A stretch of 64,000 bases of DNA from the NCBI GenBank assembly GCA_964486935.1, contig CAZAPG010000037.1, positions 5,199-69,198 on the forward strand, read 5' to 3'. Shown piece after piece: positions 1 through 7,756 of this stretch. How positions within the stretch are numbered: position 1 is the first letter of the stretch; each line of letters starts with the position of its first letter. Under the pieces are notes generated by a model. The model ran no database searches. It was not told the DNA's origin and saw nothing but the letters and a program-made list of their open reading frames with translations. Position numbers and translations under genes: made by a program. This DNA comes from CAZAPG01 sp964486935 (GTDB lineage Bacteria > Chloroflexota > Anaerolineae > 4572-78 > J111).

Positions 1-1013
1 TCAACGCGCTGGGGACCCATCGCCCCCAAGCCGAGGCCGAACTGCGCCAAATGTTGGGCGACCGGCTTGTTGATAATTACCGCTGCCTGCAGCACAACGC
101 CTTTGACGACGCCAATTTGATTCTGCTGGGCAAGACTTCCTGGGGCCATCCGGTGCGGATTAATCGCCACTATCTTGAGGCCGACGCGCGAATTTTAACC
201 GGCTTCATCGAACCTCATTTTTTTGCCGGCTTTAGCGGCGGCCCCAAAGGGGTTTTGCCCGCTCTGGCCGGGGCCGAAAGCGTGCTGACCAACCACGGGG
301 CCAAAATGATAGCCAACCCCAACGCCACCTGGGGCATAACCGAGGGCAACCCCATTTGGGAAGAGATGCGCGAGGTGGCGCTGATGACGCATCCGACCTT
401 TTTGTTAAATGTTACGCTCAACGCGCGGCACGAGATTACCGGCGTTTTTGCCGGCGACATGCTCAAAGCCCACGCCGCCGGCTGCGAGTCGGTTAAAAAG
501 AGCGCCATGGCTGGGGTTGAGGCCCCTTACGATATTGTGATTACCACCAACAGCGGCTACCCGCTTGACCAGAATCTGTATCAGGCGGTCAAGGGGATGA
601 GCGCCGCCGCGCAGGTGGTGAAAGAGGGCGGGGCAATTATTGTTGCGGCGGCCTGTGAGGATGGCGTGCCCAACCACGGCAAATACGCCGAATTGCTGGC
701 GCGAGCCGGCTCGCCGCAGGCAGTGCTGGATATGGTCACGCAGCCCGGTTTTAGCCAGCAAGACCAGTGGCAGGTTCAAATTCAGGCGATGGTTCAGCTA
801 AGAGCCAGAGTGCACGTTTACAGCGATGGCTTAACCGACGCCCAAATAACCGACGCCTTATTCAGCCCTTGCCGCAATATTGAACAAACCGTGGCCCGGC
901 TTCAGGCAGATTACGGGTCAGGGGCCAGAATCTGCGTTATTCCCGAGGGGCCGCAAACCATTGCCTATTTGGAACCCCGTAAGGTAGCGGCGGCCATACC
1001 CCCCTCTGCATGA
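1..1013 (+). CDS. LarA-type nickel-dependent racemase (DUF2088), 5'-truncated by window edge
   Basis: The frame is open from base 3, before the first ATG at 51, and reads NALGTHR, so the gene begins outside the window. About 336 codons remain of a family that usually has about 420-430. The conserved core EPHFFAGFSGGPKG followed by TNHGAK contains the histidines and the lysine that, in lactate racemase LarA, bind the nickel-pincer cofactor. LarA relatives racemise lactate or other 2-hydroxy acids in the cytoplasm. No larB, larC or larE cofactor genes are in view, so the exact substrate is open. The family call is firm; the lactate specificity is not. Confidence 0.85.
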   Translation, partial: NALGTHRPQAEAELRQMLGDRLVDNYRCLQHNAFDDANLILLGKTSWGHPVRINRHYLEADARILTGFIEPHFFAGFSGGPKGVLPALAGAESVLTNHGAKMIANPNATWGITEGNPIWEEMREVALMTHPTFLLNVTLNARHEITGVFAGDMLKAHAAGCESVKKSAMAGVEAPYDIVITTNSGYPLDQNLYQAVKGMSAAAQVVKEGGAIIVAAACEDGVPNHGKYAELLARAGSPQAVLDMVTQPGFSQQDQWQVQIQAMVQLRARVHVYSDGLTDAQITDALFSPCRNIEQTVARLQADYGSGARICVIPEGPQTIAYLEPRKVAAAIPPSA

Positions 1014-1084
1014 AAAATATGCTCGCCGGGGTGGGTCGCTTTTGAGTTGAATGGCGTTATTGGGGTTGGGGAAATAATACCCAG

Positions 1085-1507
1085 CTATAAATTTAGCGGC
1101 GCGGTATCTTTTTTGGTTACTTTGGCCGGGTTTTTAACTTCTAAGAGGGGCAGATAATGTTTTATCATTTTGACCAACCGGAAGGGGTCATACGGTTTAG
1201 CCAGAAAATAGGCTGCGCCCATATTAATGGCTTGCTCCAGGTTATCGCCGGTGGGCCATGCTGAAAGGATGATAATTGGAATATGTCTGGTGGCGGGGTT
1301 GGTCTTTACTGCTTTTAGCACGCCGAAACCATCTATTCTGGGCATAAATAGGTCTAACAAAACCAGGTCTGGTTGGTGGCGCTCAATTTTTTCAAGGGCT
1401 TCTTCGCCGTTGGCTGCTTCCAGTAAGGTGATATCTTGATTTTTCAGGATAACCTGCATCATTAACCGGTGTTCTATCTCATCATCAGCATAAAGGATGG
1501 TAGACAT
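1085..1507 (-). CDS. Stand-alone response regulator receiver domain
   Basis: This 140-residue protein is a single CheY-like receiver domain with no output domain. It has the acidic pair in LYADDE, the phospho-acceptor aspartate in LVLLDLFMP (about residue 52), and the conserved lysine in FLAKPYDP. The start is an ATG preceded by AGGAG seven bases upstream. No histidine kinase is adjacent, so its partner is unknown. It resembles the other orphan receiver protein at 54447-54953. The C-terminal 20 residues are polar and variable. Confidence 0.85.
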   Translation of the reverse strand: MSTILYADDEIEHRLMMQVILKNQDITLLEAANGEEALEKIERHQPDLVLLDLFMPRIDGFGVLKAVKTNPATRHIPIIILSAWPTGDNLEQAINMGAAYFLAKPYDPFRLVKMIKHYLPLLEVKNPAKVTKKDTAPLNL

Positions 1508-1645
1508 GGCTGTACTCCTGTGGGGTAAGAGTCTGTTAGATTATCCTATGGAGAATATTTACGATACATAGCTTATCACAGTTTGTTGGTTAGGAATGTT
1601 ACAATCCGGTTACAATTATCATGGTTCGCCCGCGCGGGCAGATGA

Positions 1646-1654
1646 TGGTATAAT
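1646..1654 (+). promoter_or_regulatory. Extended -10 promoter element TGG-TATAAT
   Basis: TGG immediately followed by a perfect TATAAT lies 34 bases before the ATG at 1688. No good -35 box is seen, which suits an extended -10 promoter. The same nonamer occurs before 7757 and 56036, and a close variant occurs before 55126. Confidence 0.5.
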
Positions 1655-1687
1655 TGGCCTCTTGATTTAAGTAAGCTGAAGGAAAAG

Positions 1688-2404
1688 ATGATGAGCCAAC
1701 AAACTCTGTATAAGGAGTGTCCGCTGTGCGGCCAGGCGCCGGTTGTGTTGCAAAGCAGTGAATATCGCTGCCAGGCGTGCGGCTTAACCTTGAAAGACCG
1801 CTCGCTGCTGGGGTTGTTTAGAAAAGGGCAGCTTGGCGTGAGCAGCCTGGGGCAAAAAAGTTACCCGCTGGCCGAGAAGGGGTTGAAAGAGGCCGTTTTG
1901 CCGCCAGATTCGCTCAAAGTTGCCATTGGCAATGTTTACACGCAGGAGCAGTTAGAGCAAATCGCCGCCGGCAATGTCGGGGTTATCAGGCCGGTCAAAA
2001 CAATTCTGGCCCAAATTATTTTAGAGCAACTTAACGAAGAGTGTTTTATCAACGTTAATAATTTGCGCCGGGGCCACGGCCAGCCGCTTGCTGAAGAAAG
2101 CTGGTATAAACCGGCGGCCAAAATTGACCCAAAAAATCTCGACTGGCAGGATGAGGGGAATCTCTTCTGCACCACCCATCGGATTGTCTTGCCCAGTAAC
2201 AAGTTTACGTTTATTCGGCTGGATAGAAAGGTGGTTGCGGTGCAGGCTTATCTGGATGGATTTGCCCTTCAGCGCAAGGGCGAGGAGTACGCCACTTATT
2301 TTGTGGGCTGCCTGCCCCACGAGTCGGCCCTGGTTGCGGCTTATATAATGGCCAAAGTGCCCAGGTTGCGCTCGATAGAGCCGGCGGGTAGCAATCAAAT
2401 TTAA
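1688..2404 (+). CDS. Zinc-ribbon protein with PH-like C-terminal domain, unknown role
   Basis: 238 residues. The N-terminus carries a zinc-ribbon, CPLCG-x14-CQACG (residues about 11-32). A middle region of about 100 residues is not recognised. The C-terminal part (FCTTHRIVLPS, then RLDRKVVAVQAYLDGFALQRKG) has the pattern of bacterial PH-like domains, in which a strand reading 'T..R.vf' is followed by an 'i..v....dgi.i...g' stretch. There is no signal peptide or membrane helix, so it is probably cytoplasmic. AAGGAAAAG precedes the ATG. It converges on the HEAT gene and overlaps its end by four bases. Function not known. Confidence 0.6.
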   Translation: MMSQQTLYKECPLCGQAPVVLQSSEYRCQACGLTLKDRSLLGLFRKGQLGVSSLGQKSYPLAEKGLKEAVLPPDSLKVAIGNVYTQEQLEQIAAGNVGVIRPVKTILAQIILEQLNEECFINVNNLRRGHGQPLAEESWYKPAAKIDPKNLDWQDEGNLFCTTHRIVLPSNKFTFIRLDRKVVAVQAYLDGFALQRKGEEYATYFVGCLPHESALVAAYIMAKVPRLRSIEPAGSNQI

Positions 2405-3441
2405 TTTAAATGGTCGGAACCATTGTTGCCGCTGTAATCAAGCTCGTCAAAATCGTCTTCTAGCAACTCTATAAAATTGTCTTCATCGTCAAAATCGTCA
2501 AAATCGTACAGCATTAAATCATCGCTGCCAAAAAGATTCAGCTCATCCAGCGACTCTTCGGCAGCCAGGGCCAGGGCCTCATTGTCGCTTTCTAAAACGG
2601 CCTCCAAAATAGAGCGAGCCTGGTCGCCGCCAATGCGCCCCAGTGCCCAAATAGCCATTTGCTGAACTTCAATATCAGAATCTTCCTCAATTAGCCAGGC
2701 CAGTTTGCCTACGGCGGCTCTGGCTTCCAGCTCGCCGCAGGCGCGGGCGGCCTCAAAGCGAAATTCTGCGTCGTCGCTGTCCAGTTCGGCCAAAACCTGG
2801 GGAATCCAGTTGGTATCGGCGTTGCGCCCCATTGCAAAAATGGCGCTGACTTTCATTTTGTCGTTGTCATCGTAGTAGGCTGCTTCTATTATTTGGGTCA
2901 CTCGCGCATCGCTGGAAAAGCCGGCCGCTTCAACGGCGCGGCGGCGCACATCAATTTCTTCGCTGCCCTGGTAAATGGTTTCCAGCAGGGCTTCTTCGGC
3001 CAGGCCGGCTTCAACCGGGTCAATCTCTTCAATCTCTTTAAGGTAGATAAATTTGCCCAGGGCCGTGGCGGCGGCTTCGCGCACAATGGCGGCTTCATCG
3101 GCCTTGAGCAGATGGATGAGTGGCCGAATCAGGCTGGGGTGTTCGTATTCCCACAGGCTTTTGATAGAGGTGGCCCGCACCTGGGCGTCGGCGTCGCCCA
3201 GCCCCAGCAGAAAAATGGGGTCAAAATCAACCTCAAAATTGACTTCGGCAATTTCCATTAACTCTTGAATAATGTTGCGCCGTCGCTCTACGGCAATTGT
3301 GGGCCAAATGTCTTTGAAAGTTTTGAGAGCGGCCTCATCCATTTTGGATAGAAAGTAGAGGCTGCCGGTATGCAGTTTGGGGTCGGTTGCAAGCCGCTGT
3401 AACGCGTCTTTAAAGGTTTTGTTCATTTTGTTTATTGCCAT
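2401..3441 (-). CDS. HEAT-repeat protein
   Basis: 346 residues made mostly of HEAT-type helical repeats. Successive units read ATSIKSLWEYEHPSLIRPLIHLL, AATALGKF, RRAVEAAGFSSD, ARACGELE and AIWALGRIGG, each about 30-40 residues apart. The last 40 residues are strongly acidic (DDFDDEDN and LLEDDFDELD) and may be a disordered or protein-binding tail. HEAT solenoids act as scaffolds; no catalytic motif is seen. It is the last gene of a leftward cluster with rseP and the zinc-ribbon membrane protein, and its start overlaps the gene before it by ten bases. Confidence 0.75.
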   Translation of the reverse strand: MAINKMNKTFKDALQRLATDPKLHTGSLYFLSKMDEAALKTFKDIWPTIAVERRRNIIQELMEIAEVNFEVDFDPIFLLGLGDADAQVRATSIKSLWEYEHPSLIRPLIHLLKADEAAIVREAAATALGKFIYLKEIEEIDPVEAGLAEEALLETIYQGSEEIDVRRRAVEAAGFSSDARVTQIIEAAYYDDNDKMKVSAIFAMGRNADTNWIPQVLAELDSDDAEFRFEAARACGELEARAAVGKLAWLIEEDSDIEVQQMAIWALGRIGGDQARSILEAVLESDNEALALAAEESLDELNLFGSDDLMLYDFDDFDDEDNFIELLEDDFDELDYSGNNGSDHLN

Positions 3442-4307
3442 AAGAAATAATAGGTATCGCTTACCGGGCTGACAGGGCGGGCTATTTCCTGGCCGCTAGA
3501 ATTGGTGGTAATTTCTTCAATATAGATATACCACTCGTATTTGCGTCCGGTAAACTCGTCGGCTTTGCCCCAGTAAGCTTCGGGAGGAACAATCCAGAAA
3601 TTTTCTTTAACGTTGGTGCCGCCATAGGCAAGCTGTCCATTTTGCTGCCAGGTCATTCGGATGGCGTAGGATTGGTTGGGGTCAAGCGGCCCGATATCCT
3701 CCCACTTTAGCACAAGTTCCTGATTACGTCCAAAAATTTCTCCGTTTTCCGGCCCTGTTATCACCGGCTTTCCAAAACGGGGCGTTGGCGTGGGCGTAAC
3801 GGTTGGGGTTGGCGTTTCGGTGGGGGGCAGGGTGTCAACGGGCAGAGGCGTTTCGGTGGCGGTGGGCGTGGCAGTGGGCGGTATGGGGGTAGGGGTAAAG
3901 GTAAAGGTTGGGGTGGGTGTATCCGTTGGCGTGGCGGTGGGGCTGGGCGTGGCGGTGGGGGTAAAGGTTGGCGTAACGGTAGGGGTTGGCGTTTCGGTAG
4001 GCGGATTGACCAGCAGGGCCACCTCTTCTACACCCTTTTGCAGCGACGCGCCCCACTGGCTGGCTCCAAAAGCCAGAATCACCAGAGCAATGGCGGCAAA
4101 GCCGACTTGCCAGATTGGGAAAAGTTTGGGTTCTAAATTAGCGCCGCAGTGAGGACAAACCAGCAGCGTGGCTTTGGCCCGCCGGCTGCAAACCCGGCAG
4201 CGAATTTGGGTTGAGGCCCCCGGCTGTTTGTGGCCGCAGGCCGGGCAAACGTGCCACCCAGGCTTAATTGGTTCCTGACAATAGGCGCATAATTGCCCGT
4301 CTGACAT
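3432..4307 (-). CDS. Zinc-ribbon, single-pass membrane protein with Thr-Pro linker
   Basis: 291 residues from the ATG at 4307, which overlaps the rseP stop as TGATG. Two zinc ribbons come first (CAYC..CPACG and CRVC..CPHCG, residues about 8-57), then one membrane helix (WQVGFAAIALVILAFGAS), then about 60 residues of Thr/Pro/Ala repeats, then a C-terminal domain of about 110 residues with an Ig-like look (ITGPENGEIF, ELVLKWEDIG, YEWYIYIEEI). The C-terminal part probably lies outside the cell. Such Thr-Pro linkers are frequent in Chloroflexota surface proteins. The co-transcribed protease gene suggests a link to envelope processing, but this is inference. Confidence 0.65.
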   Translation of the reverse strand: MSDGQLCAYCQEPIKPGWHVCPACGHKQPGASTQIRCRVCSRRAKATLLVCPHCGANLEPKLFPIWQVGFAAIALVILAFGASQWGASLQKGVEEVALLVNPPTETPTPTVTPTFTPTATPSPTATPTDTPTPTFTFTPTPIPPTATPTATETPLPVDTLPPTETPTPTVTPTPTPRFGKPVITGPENGEIFGRNQELVLKWEDIGPLDPNQSYAIRMTWQQNGQLAYGGTNVKENFWIVPPEAYWGKADEFTGRKYEWYIYIEEITTNSSGQEIARPVSPVSDTYYFLWQ

Positions 4308-5707
4308 CAGAACAAATTGGCCCAATCAATGGTTGGGATTGGATTGCTAACATCGTAATAACTAATTACCAGCATCAGCGTTAGCAGCAGCGCCAGCCCA
4401 ATAAAGTGAATCGCGCCTTCTTTTTCCGGGGCAATGCGCTTGCCGCGTAAGGCTTCGATAATAACAAACAGAATGCGACCTCCATCGAGGGCGGGCAGCG
4501 GCAGCAGGTTGGTAACGGCCAAAGCCGTGCTCAAAATGGCCGTAAGCCACAAAATTGGAAACCACCAATTTAGCTCAACCGCCGCGTTCACCGCCGAATC
4601 GGTTTGCTGGTAAATGCCTACCGGTCCGGTAGGTCGGGCGGCTTCTGCCGGAATAATATTGCGGATAATAGCAACGGGCAGGTAGAAAGTCAGGCCAACA
4701 TATTGGGCGGTTTGGGTAGCGCCTCTGACCAGGGCGTCGCTCACGGGATAGTAGGTAATTTTGCTTTCAATGCCCTCGTAGGTAATGCCGACGCCCATTG
4801 ACCCCTCGCCTTCGGGCGGGTTGGCCCGTGGCACCAGCGAGGCGCTAACTTGTTGCCCCTCCCGGTCGATGCGCAGGGTAATCTCCTGGCCTTTGTGTTG
4901 GTCTACATAATATATTAAATCGCCAACATAATTAAACGTAATGTTGTTGGCCCCAACAATCACATCTCCGGCTTGCAGCCCGGCCTGGTCGGCGGGCGCG
5001 TTGGGCACTACCTCGGTGATAACCGTTTTGGCCAAGGGCGCTTCTTCGCCCTGGGCGTTCACGCCCATTACCGGCTCCGGCACGCCCGACATAGAGGTGA
5101 GCGTGAAAAATACCACCGCGGTAATCAAATTCATAATCGAGCCGGCCGCCAGCACCGCCAGCCGAATGCGCTTGCTTTTGCTGGCAAAACTGCCCGGCGC
5201 GGTGGGGTCTTCTTCGCCCAGCATCCGCACATAGCCGCCCAGCGGAATCCAGTTGATGGAGTATTCGGTGGGGCGGGTAATTGAGTCAACCGTAACGGTT
5301 GGCGCGTCGGCCGGAATTTCTTGTTTGGCTTTGCGCGAGCCAAAATTGAGCAGGTTAAAAAACCGGGCTTCGCTGCCGCCTGTATTTTGCGCCTTTTCCC
5401 TATCGGGTTCAACCACTTCCAGCCGGGTAACAGTGGGCCGGCCTTTCTCATCAATGGTTGTTTCGGCGTATACATTGGCGCCCGCTTGAATGTTGCGCGG
5501 CACGCTCACTTTGCGGTTAATAACAAATTCTTTGCCATCCAGGGTTATCTGGCCCTCATCCTGCCAAACTTTTACCGCTCTGGGCGGAAAGCCAATGGCA
5601 AATTCCTCTACGGTAATACCAGAGCGTTTGGCCACCACAAAGTGCCCTAACTCATGAACAAAAATAAGCAAACTTAAAATGATGATAAAGGCAATTACAG
5701 TAATCAA
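4307..5707 (-). CDS. rseP: Site-2 protease RseP family with a large inserted segment
   Basis: A 466-residue intramembrane zinc metalloprotease. HELGH (residues 18-22, first helix) supplies the zinc ligands and the glutamate. The PDZ domain includes ADQAGLQAGDVI, and the C-terminal helix carries NLLPLPALDGGRI, the third ligand site. RseP-type proteases cut membrane-anchored regulators in stress signalling. Between FAIGFPPRAVKVW and YSINWIPLGGYV there are about 95 extra residues (about 49-145) where typical RseP has a short loop. The best start is TTG at 5707 with GAAAGGGG nine bases upstream, because the first ATG would remove the catalytic helix. Confidence 0.9.
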   Translation of the reverse strand: MITVIAFIIILSLLIFVHELGHFVVAKRSGITVEEFAIGFPPRAVKVWQDEGQITLDGKEFVINRKVSVPRNIQAGANVYAETTIDEKGRPTVTRLEVVEPDREKAQNTGGSEARFFNLLNFGSRKAKQEIPADAPTVTVDSITRPTEYSINWIPLGGYVRMLGEEDPTAPGSFASKSKRIRLAVLAAGSIMNLITAVVFFTLTSMSGVPEPVMGVNAQGEEAPLAKTVITEVVPNAPADQAGLQAGDVIVGANNITFNYVGDLIYYVDQHKGQEITLRIDREGQQVSASLVPRANPPEGEGSMGVGITYEGIESKITYYPVSDALVRGATQTAQYVGLTFYLPVAIIRNIIPAEAARPTGPVGIYQQTDSAVNAAVELNWWFPILWLTAILSTALAVTNLLPLPALDGGRILFVIIEALRGKRIAPEKEGAIHFIGLALLLTLMLVISYYDVSNPIPTIDWANLF

Positions 5708-5847
5708 AACTTTTGGCCCCTTTCAACTCAATTGCATATCCGGGTACACCGCAGACATTATACCTACAGCTTCGGCTCTTGCCAATTGCGGCTAATTTCA
5801 AAAAAGGTTCTGACAATTCTGGCATGGGATGATTAAAACCACGTGAA

Positions 5848-6864
5848 TTACAATTCTACCAACCGGGCCGCGCCGCCCGGCCCACTGGTTAAGACATCCC
5901 TGACGCCGGAAATCTTACGAGCGGCGGTTTCTACCGCCGGGGCGTCAGCCGCCTGGCAAATAAGGTGAAGATTTGGGCCGGCATCAATGGTAAAGTAAAC
6001 CGGCAACCCCTGGGCGCGCCACTGTTGCGTGGCCTGAATAATAGCCATCGTGGCCGGGTTCCAGTAGTACAACGGCGGGCGACTGCTCATCATAACCGCG
6101 TGCATAATAACGGCATCCTCTTCGATAACCGGCCCCATCGCCGCCAGATTGCGGGCCAGCAAGGCTTGCTGACACGCTTGCAACCGGGCCTCAACCCCGG
6201 CCACGCGGGCTGGCTGCAATGAGCTGGTTTGCGCCAGCGTATGCCCGCCGGTTGACCCGACGGCTTTGTGTTCCTGGCTCACAATCACCACCACATCGCG
6301 CAAGTCCCAATGCTCTGGCGGGGCGATGCTGGTAGCAATAGATGTTTGATCGCTGCCGGTATCCCAGCGGCAGTAGCCGGCCGGCACCGAGCGGCTGGCC
6401 GAACCGGAACCGCGCCGGGCCAGCCGCGAGAGTTCGGCCTCGTTCAAACGCAGGCCGGCGGCGGCTGCCCCGGCCACACTCAACGCCGCAAAAGCCGAGG
6501 CCGATGAGGCAATGCCCGACCCGACCGGAAAATTGCTTTTCGACTCGACTCGAGCCGGTAATTTCAAACCGGCCTGGGCGCGAATCAAATCCAGACTTTT
6601 GCCGACGCGCTCTAACCCCGGTCCCGTTACCGGCGAGTTGTTGATTGTCAGCGTGTCGCCGGGCAGCGAGCTATCAAAACGAACCGTGGTGATAGTATGC
6701 AGGTTGCCCAAATTCATCGAGAGGGAAGCATTGGCCGGAAGCCGAAGCTCATCATTTTGGTTGCCCCAATATTTAATAAAGGCAATATTGGGGTGGGCCA
6801 GCGCTGTGGCCTGTTGCCGCCGGGCCGCTTGCTCCCACAGGTTGCTTTGATGGATGGCTGTCAT
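5848..6864 (-). CDS. mvaD: Mevalonate-pathway decarboxylase (diphosphomevalonate or phosphomevalonate decarboxylase)
   Basis: A 338-residue GHMP-superfamily enzyme. Visible motifs are NIAFIKYWGN near the N-terminus, the phosphate-binding PVGSGIASSASAFAALS (about residues 112-128), and FTIDAGPNLH near the C-terminus with the catalytic aspartate. Family members decarboxylate (di)phosphomevalonate with ATP to give isopentenyl (di)phosphate. In Roseiflexus, another Chloroflexota member, a close relative was shown to act on phosphomevalonate and to feed isopentenyl phosphate kinase, so the substrate here cannot be fixed from sequence alone. No other isoprenoid gene is in the window. The next gene starts 14 bases away on the same strand. 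Confidence 0.85.
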   Translation of the reverse strand: MTAIHQSNLWEQAARRQQATALAHPNIAFIKYWGNQNDELRLPANASLSMNLGNLHTITTVRFDSSLPGDTLTINNSPVTGPGLERVGKSLDLIRAQAGLKLPARVESKSNFPVGSGIASSASAFAALSVAGAAAAGLRLNEAELSRLARRGSGSASRSVPAGYCRWDTGSDQTSIATSIAPPEHWDLRDVVVIVSQEHKAVGSTGGHTLAQTSSLQPARVAGVEARLQACQQALLARNLAAMGPVIEEDAVIMHAVMMSSRPPLYYWNPATMAIIQATQQWRAQGLPVYFTIDAGPNLHLICQAADAPAVETAARKISGVRDVLTSGPGGAARLVEL

Positions 6865-6878
6865 ATTGGGTGTCCAGA

Positions 6879-7340
6879 TTATTTATTGGTGATAACGTTG
6901 CCACGTTTGGTGCGCTCCGGGTTTTTGGCGGCCTTGAGCAGCGCGTTTTTTAGCGCGGTTGGGGTAGAGGCGGGTAGCGGTTGACCATTAACGCACAACT
7001 TGCCCTTTTTAACGCCCACCAAAATGTAGCTGTACTCTGCCGGGTCGTTGGGGTTGGGCCGGCGGGCCGCCGAGATAGGTCCCTGCCACACCAGCGAGAT
7101 GACCCGCTCGTAATCGTAGGCGTTATCAAAAAAATCAAGCGCCCCGCCGCCGCCCAGCAAATTTTTTTGCACCTGACGCACAAGTTTATAAGCCTGGCTT
7201 TGCTGCAACAGCTCAAAAGCCAGGTTGCGTTGCGCCTGTTCCTCCTGCTCCTGGCGCTGTTGCCGTTCTATTTTGACCTGGTGGAGCGCTTTGTCGTCTT
7301 CGTGAAGTTGTCGTAATTCGTCAAGCCAGTTATCGCTCAT
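6879..7340 (-). CDS. Conserved hypothetical protein, coiled-coil N-terminus
   Basis: 153 residues of unrecognised family. The first 50 residues are charged and helix-forming (ERQQRQEQEEQAQRN), likely a short coiled coil. The rest is globular (YDYERVISLVWQGP, EYSYILVGVKKGKLCVNG) and ends in a basic tail. It lies 14 bases upstream of the mevalonate-pathway gene and is probably co-transcribed with it. No membrane segment or signal peptide is seen, so it is likely cytoplasmic. The start is an ATG with GAGG nearby. Confidence 0.6.
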   Translation of the reverse strand: MSDNWLDELRQLHEDDKALHQVKIERQQRQEQEEQAQRNLAFELLQQSQAYKLVRQVQKNLLGGGGALDFFDNAYDYERVISLVWQGPISAARRPNPNDPAEYSYILVGVKKGKLCVNGQPLPASTPTALKNALLKAAKNPERTKRGNVITNK

Positions 7341-7428
7341 AAATTTGCCTCAAATAGACCGATCAGATTTTAGCACGTCTTCAACTCAATGGCGAGTCGG
7401 GTGGCAGGCGTCGTTGCCCAACAAAAAC

Positions 7429-7454
7429 AAAAGCCGAGCGTTTGCCCGGCTTTT
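7429..7454. terminator. Stem-loop with AAAAGCCG/CGGCTTTT arms
   Basis: The arms AAAAGCCG and CGGCTTTT enclose a short GC-rich inner stem. On the minus strand it is followed by a TTTTGTTTTTG run, so it could terminate leftward transcription. It sits just before the mini-ORF at 7476. Its right arm is also perfectly complementary over 11 bases to the left arm of the hairpin at 7575. Confidence 0.5.
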
Positions 7455-7475
7455 GCCACAAAAGGAGGACCAAAA

Positions 7476-7508
7476 ATGAAAAACAAAAAATCGGCGGTCC
7501 AGCGGTAA
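7476..7508 (+). CDS. Possible mini-ORF (10 codons) with strong ribosome binding site
   Basis: AAAGGAGG lies seven bases before an ATG that opens a frame reading MKNKKSAVQR and then stops. The GGACC just after the Shine-Dalgarno can pair with GGTCC at 7496-7500, which would partly hide the site. Stem-loops flank it on both sides (7429-7454 and 7575-7605). It could be a leader peptide or a chance arrangement. The 416-base gap between divergent genes holds no other convincing gene. Confidence 0.3.
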   Translation: MKNKKSAVQR

Positions 7509-7574
7509 TTAATTATCGGTTTAATTGTAACATCTGGAAATTTAAACGGCATAAAAATGTAATTTTATCCATAA

Positions 7575-7605
7575 AAAAAGCCGGGCTGCCACGACCCGGC
7601 TTTTT
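7575..7605. terminator. Strong bidirectional intrinsic terminator
   Basis: A perfect 11-bp stem, AAAAAGCCGGG with CCCGGCTTTTT, closes a nine-base loop. T runs follow on both strands, with five T rightward and seven leftward. It stands between two divergently transcribed genes, where a terminator would not be needed unless a short transcript lies between them. Confidence 0.75.
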
Positions 7606-7695
7606 GAGGGAGGGTTATATAATATTGAGGTAAGCAGATGATTGCCCAAAATATAACAATTTAACCTTAAAGACTCATTAAAAACGTATATTCTT

Positions 7696-7722
7696 TTGAG
7701 ACATCTTCCAAAATGGTATAAT
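7696..7722 (+). promoter_or_regulatory. Promoter with extended -10 TGG-TATAAT
   Basis: TATAAT at 7717-7722 is preceded by TGG, making an extended -10. A weak -35-like TTGAGA sits at 7696 with a short 15-base spacer. The predicted start is about 28 bases before the GTG at 7757. Confidence 0.5.
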
Positions 7723-7756
7723 CACCCTCAACCTCAAATGAAAGCGACGGCAATTT

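Noticed and set aside
3790..4152. Gly/Val-rich plus-strand frame
   Set aside because: Antisense shadow of the Thr-Pro linker of the minus-strand gene at 3432-4307.
7370..7633. Frames of about 60 codons on both strands between 7370 and 7633
   Set aside because: No ribosome sites, and both pass through the two hairpins.
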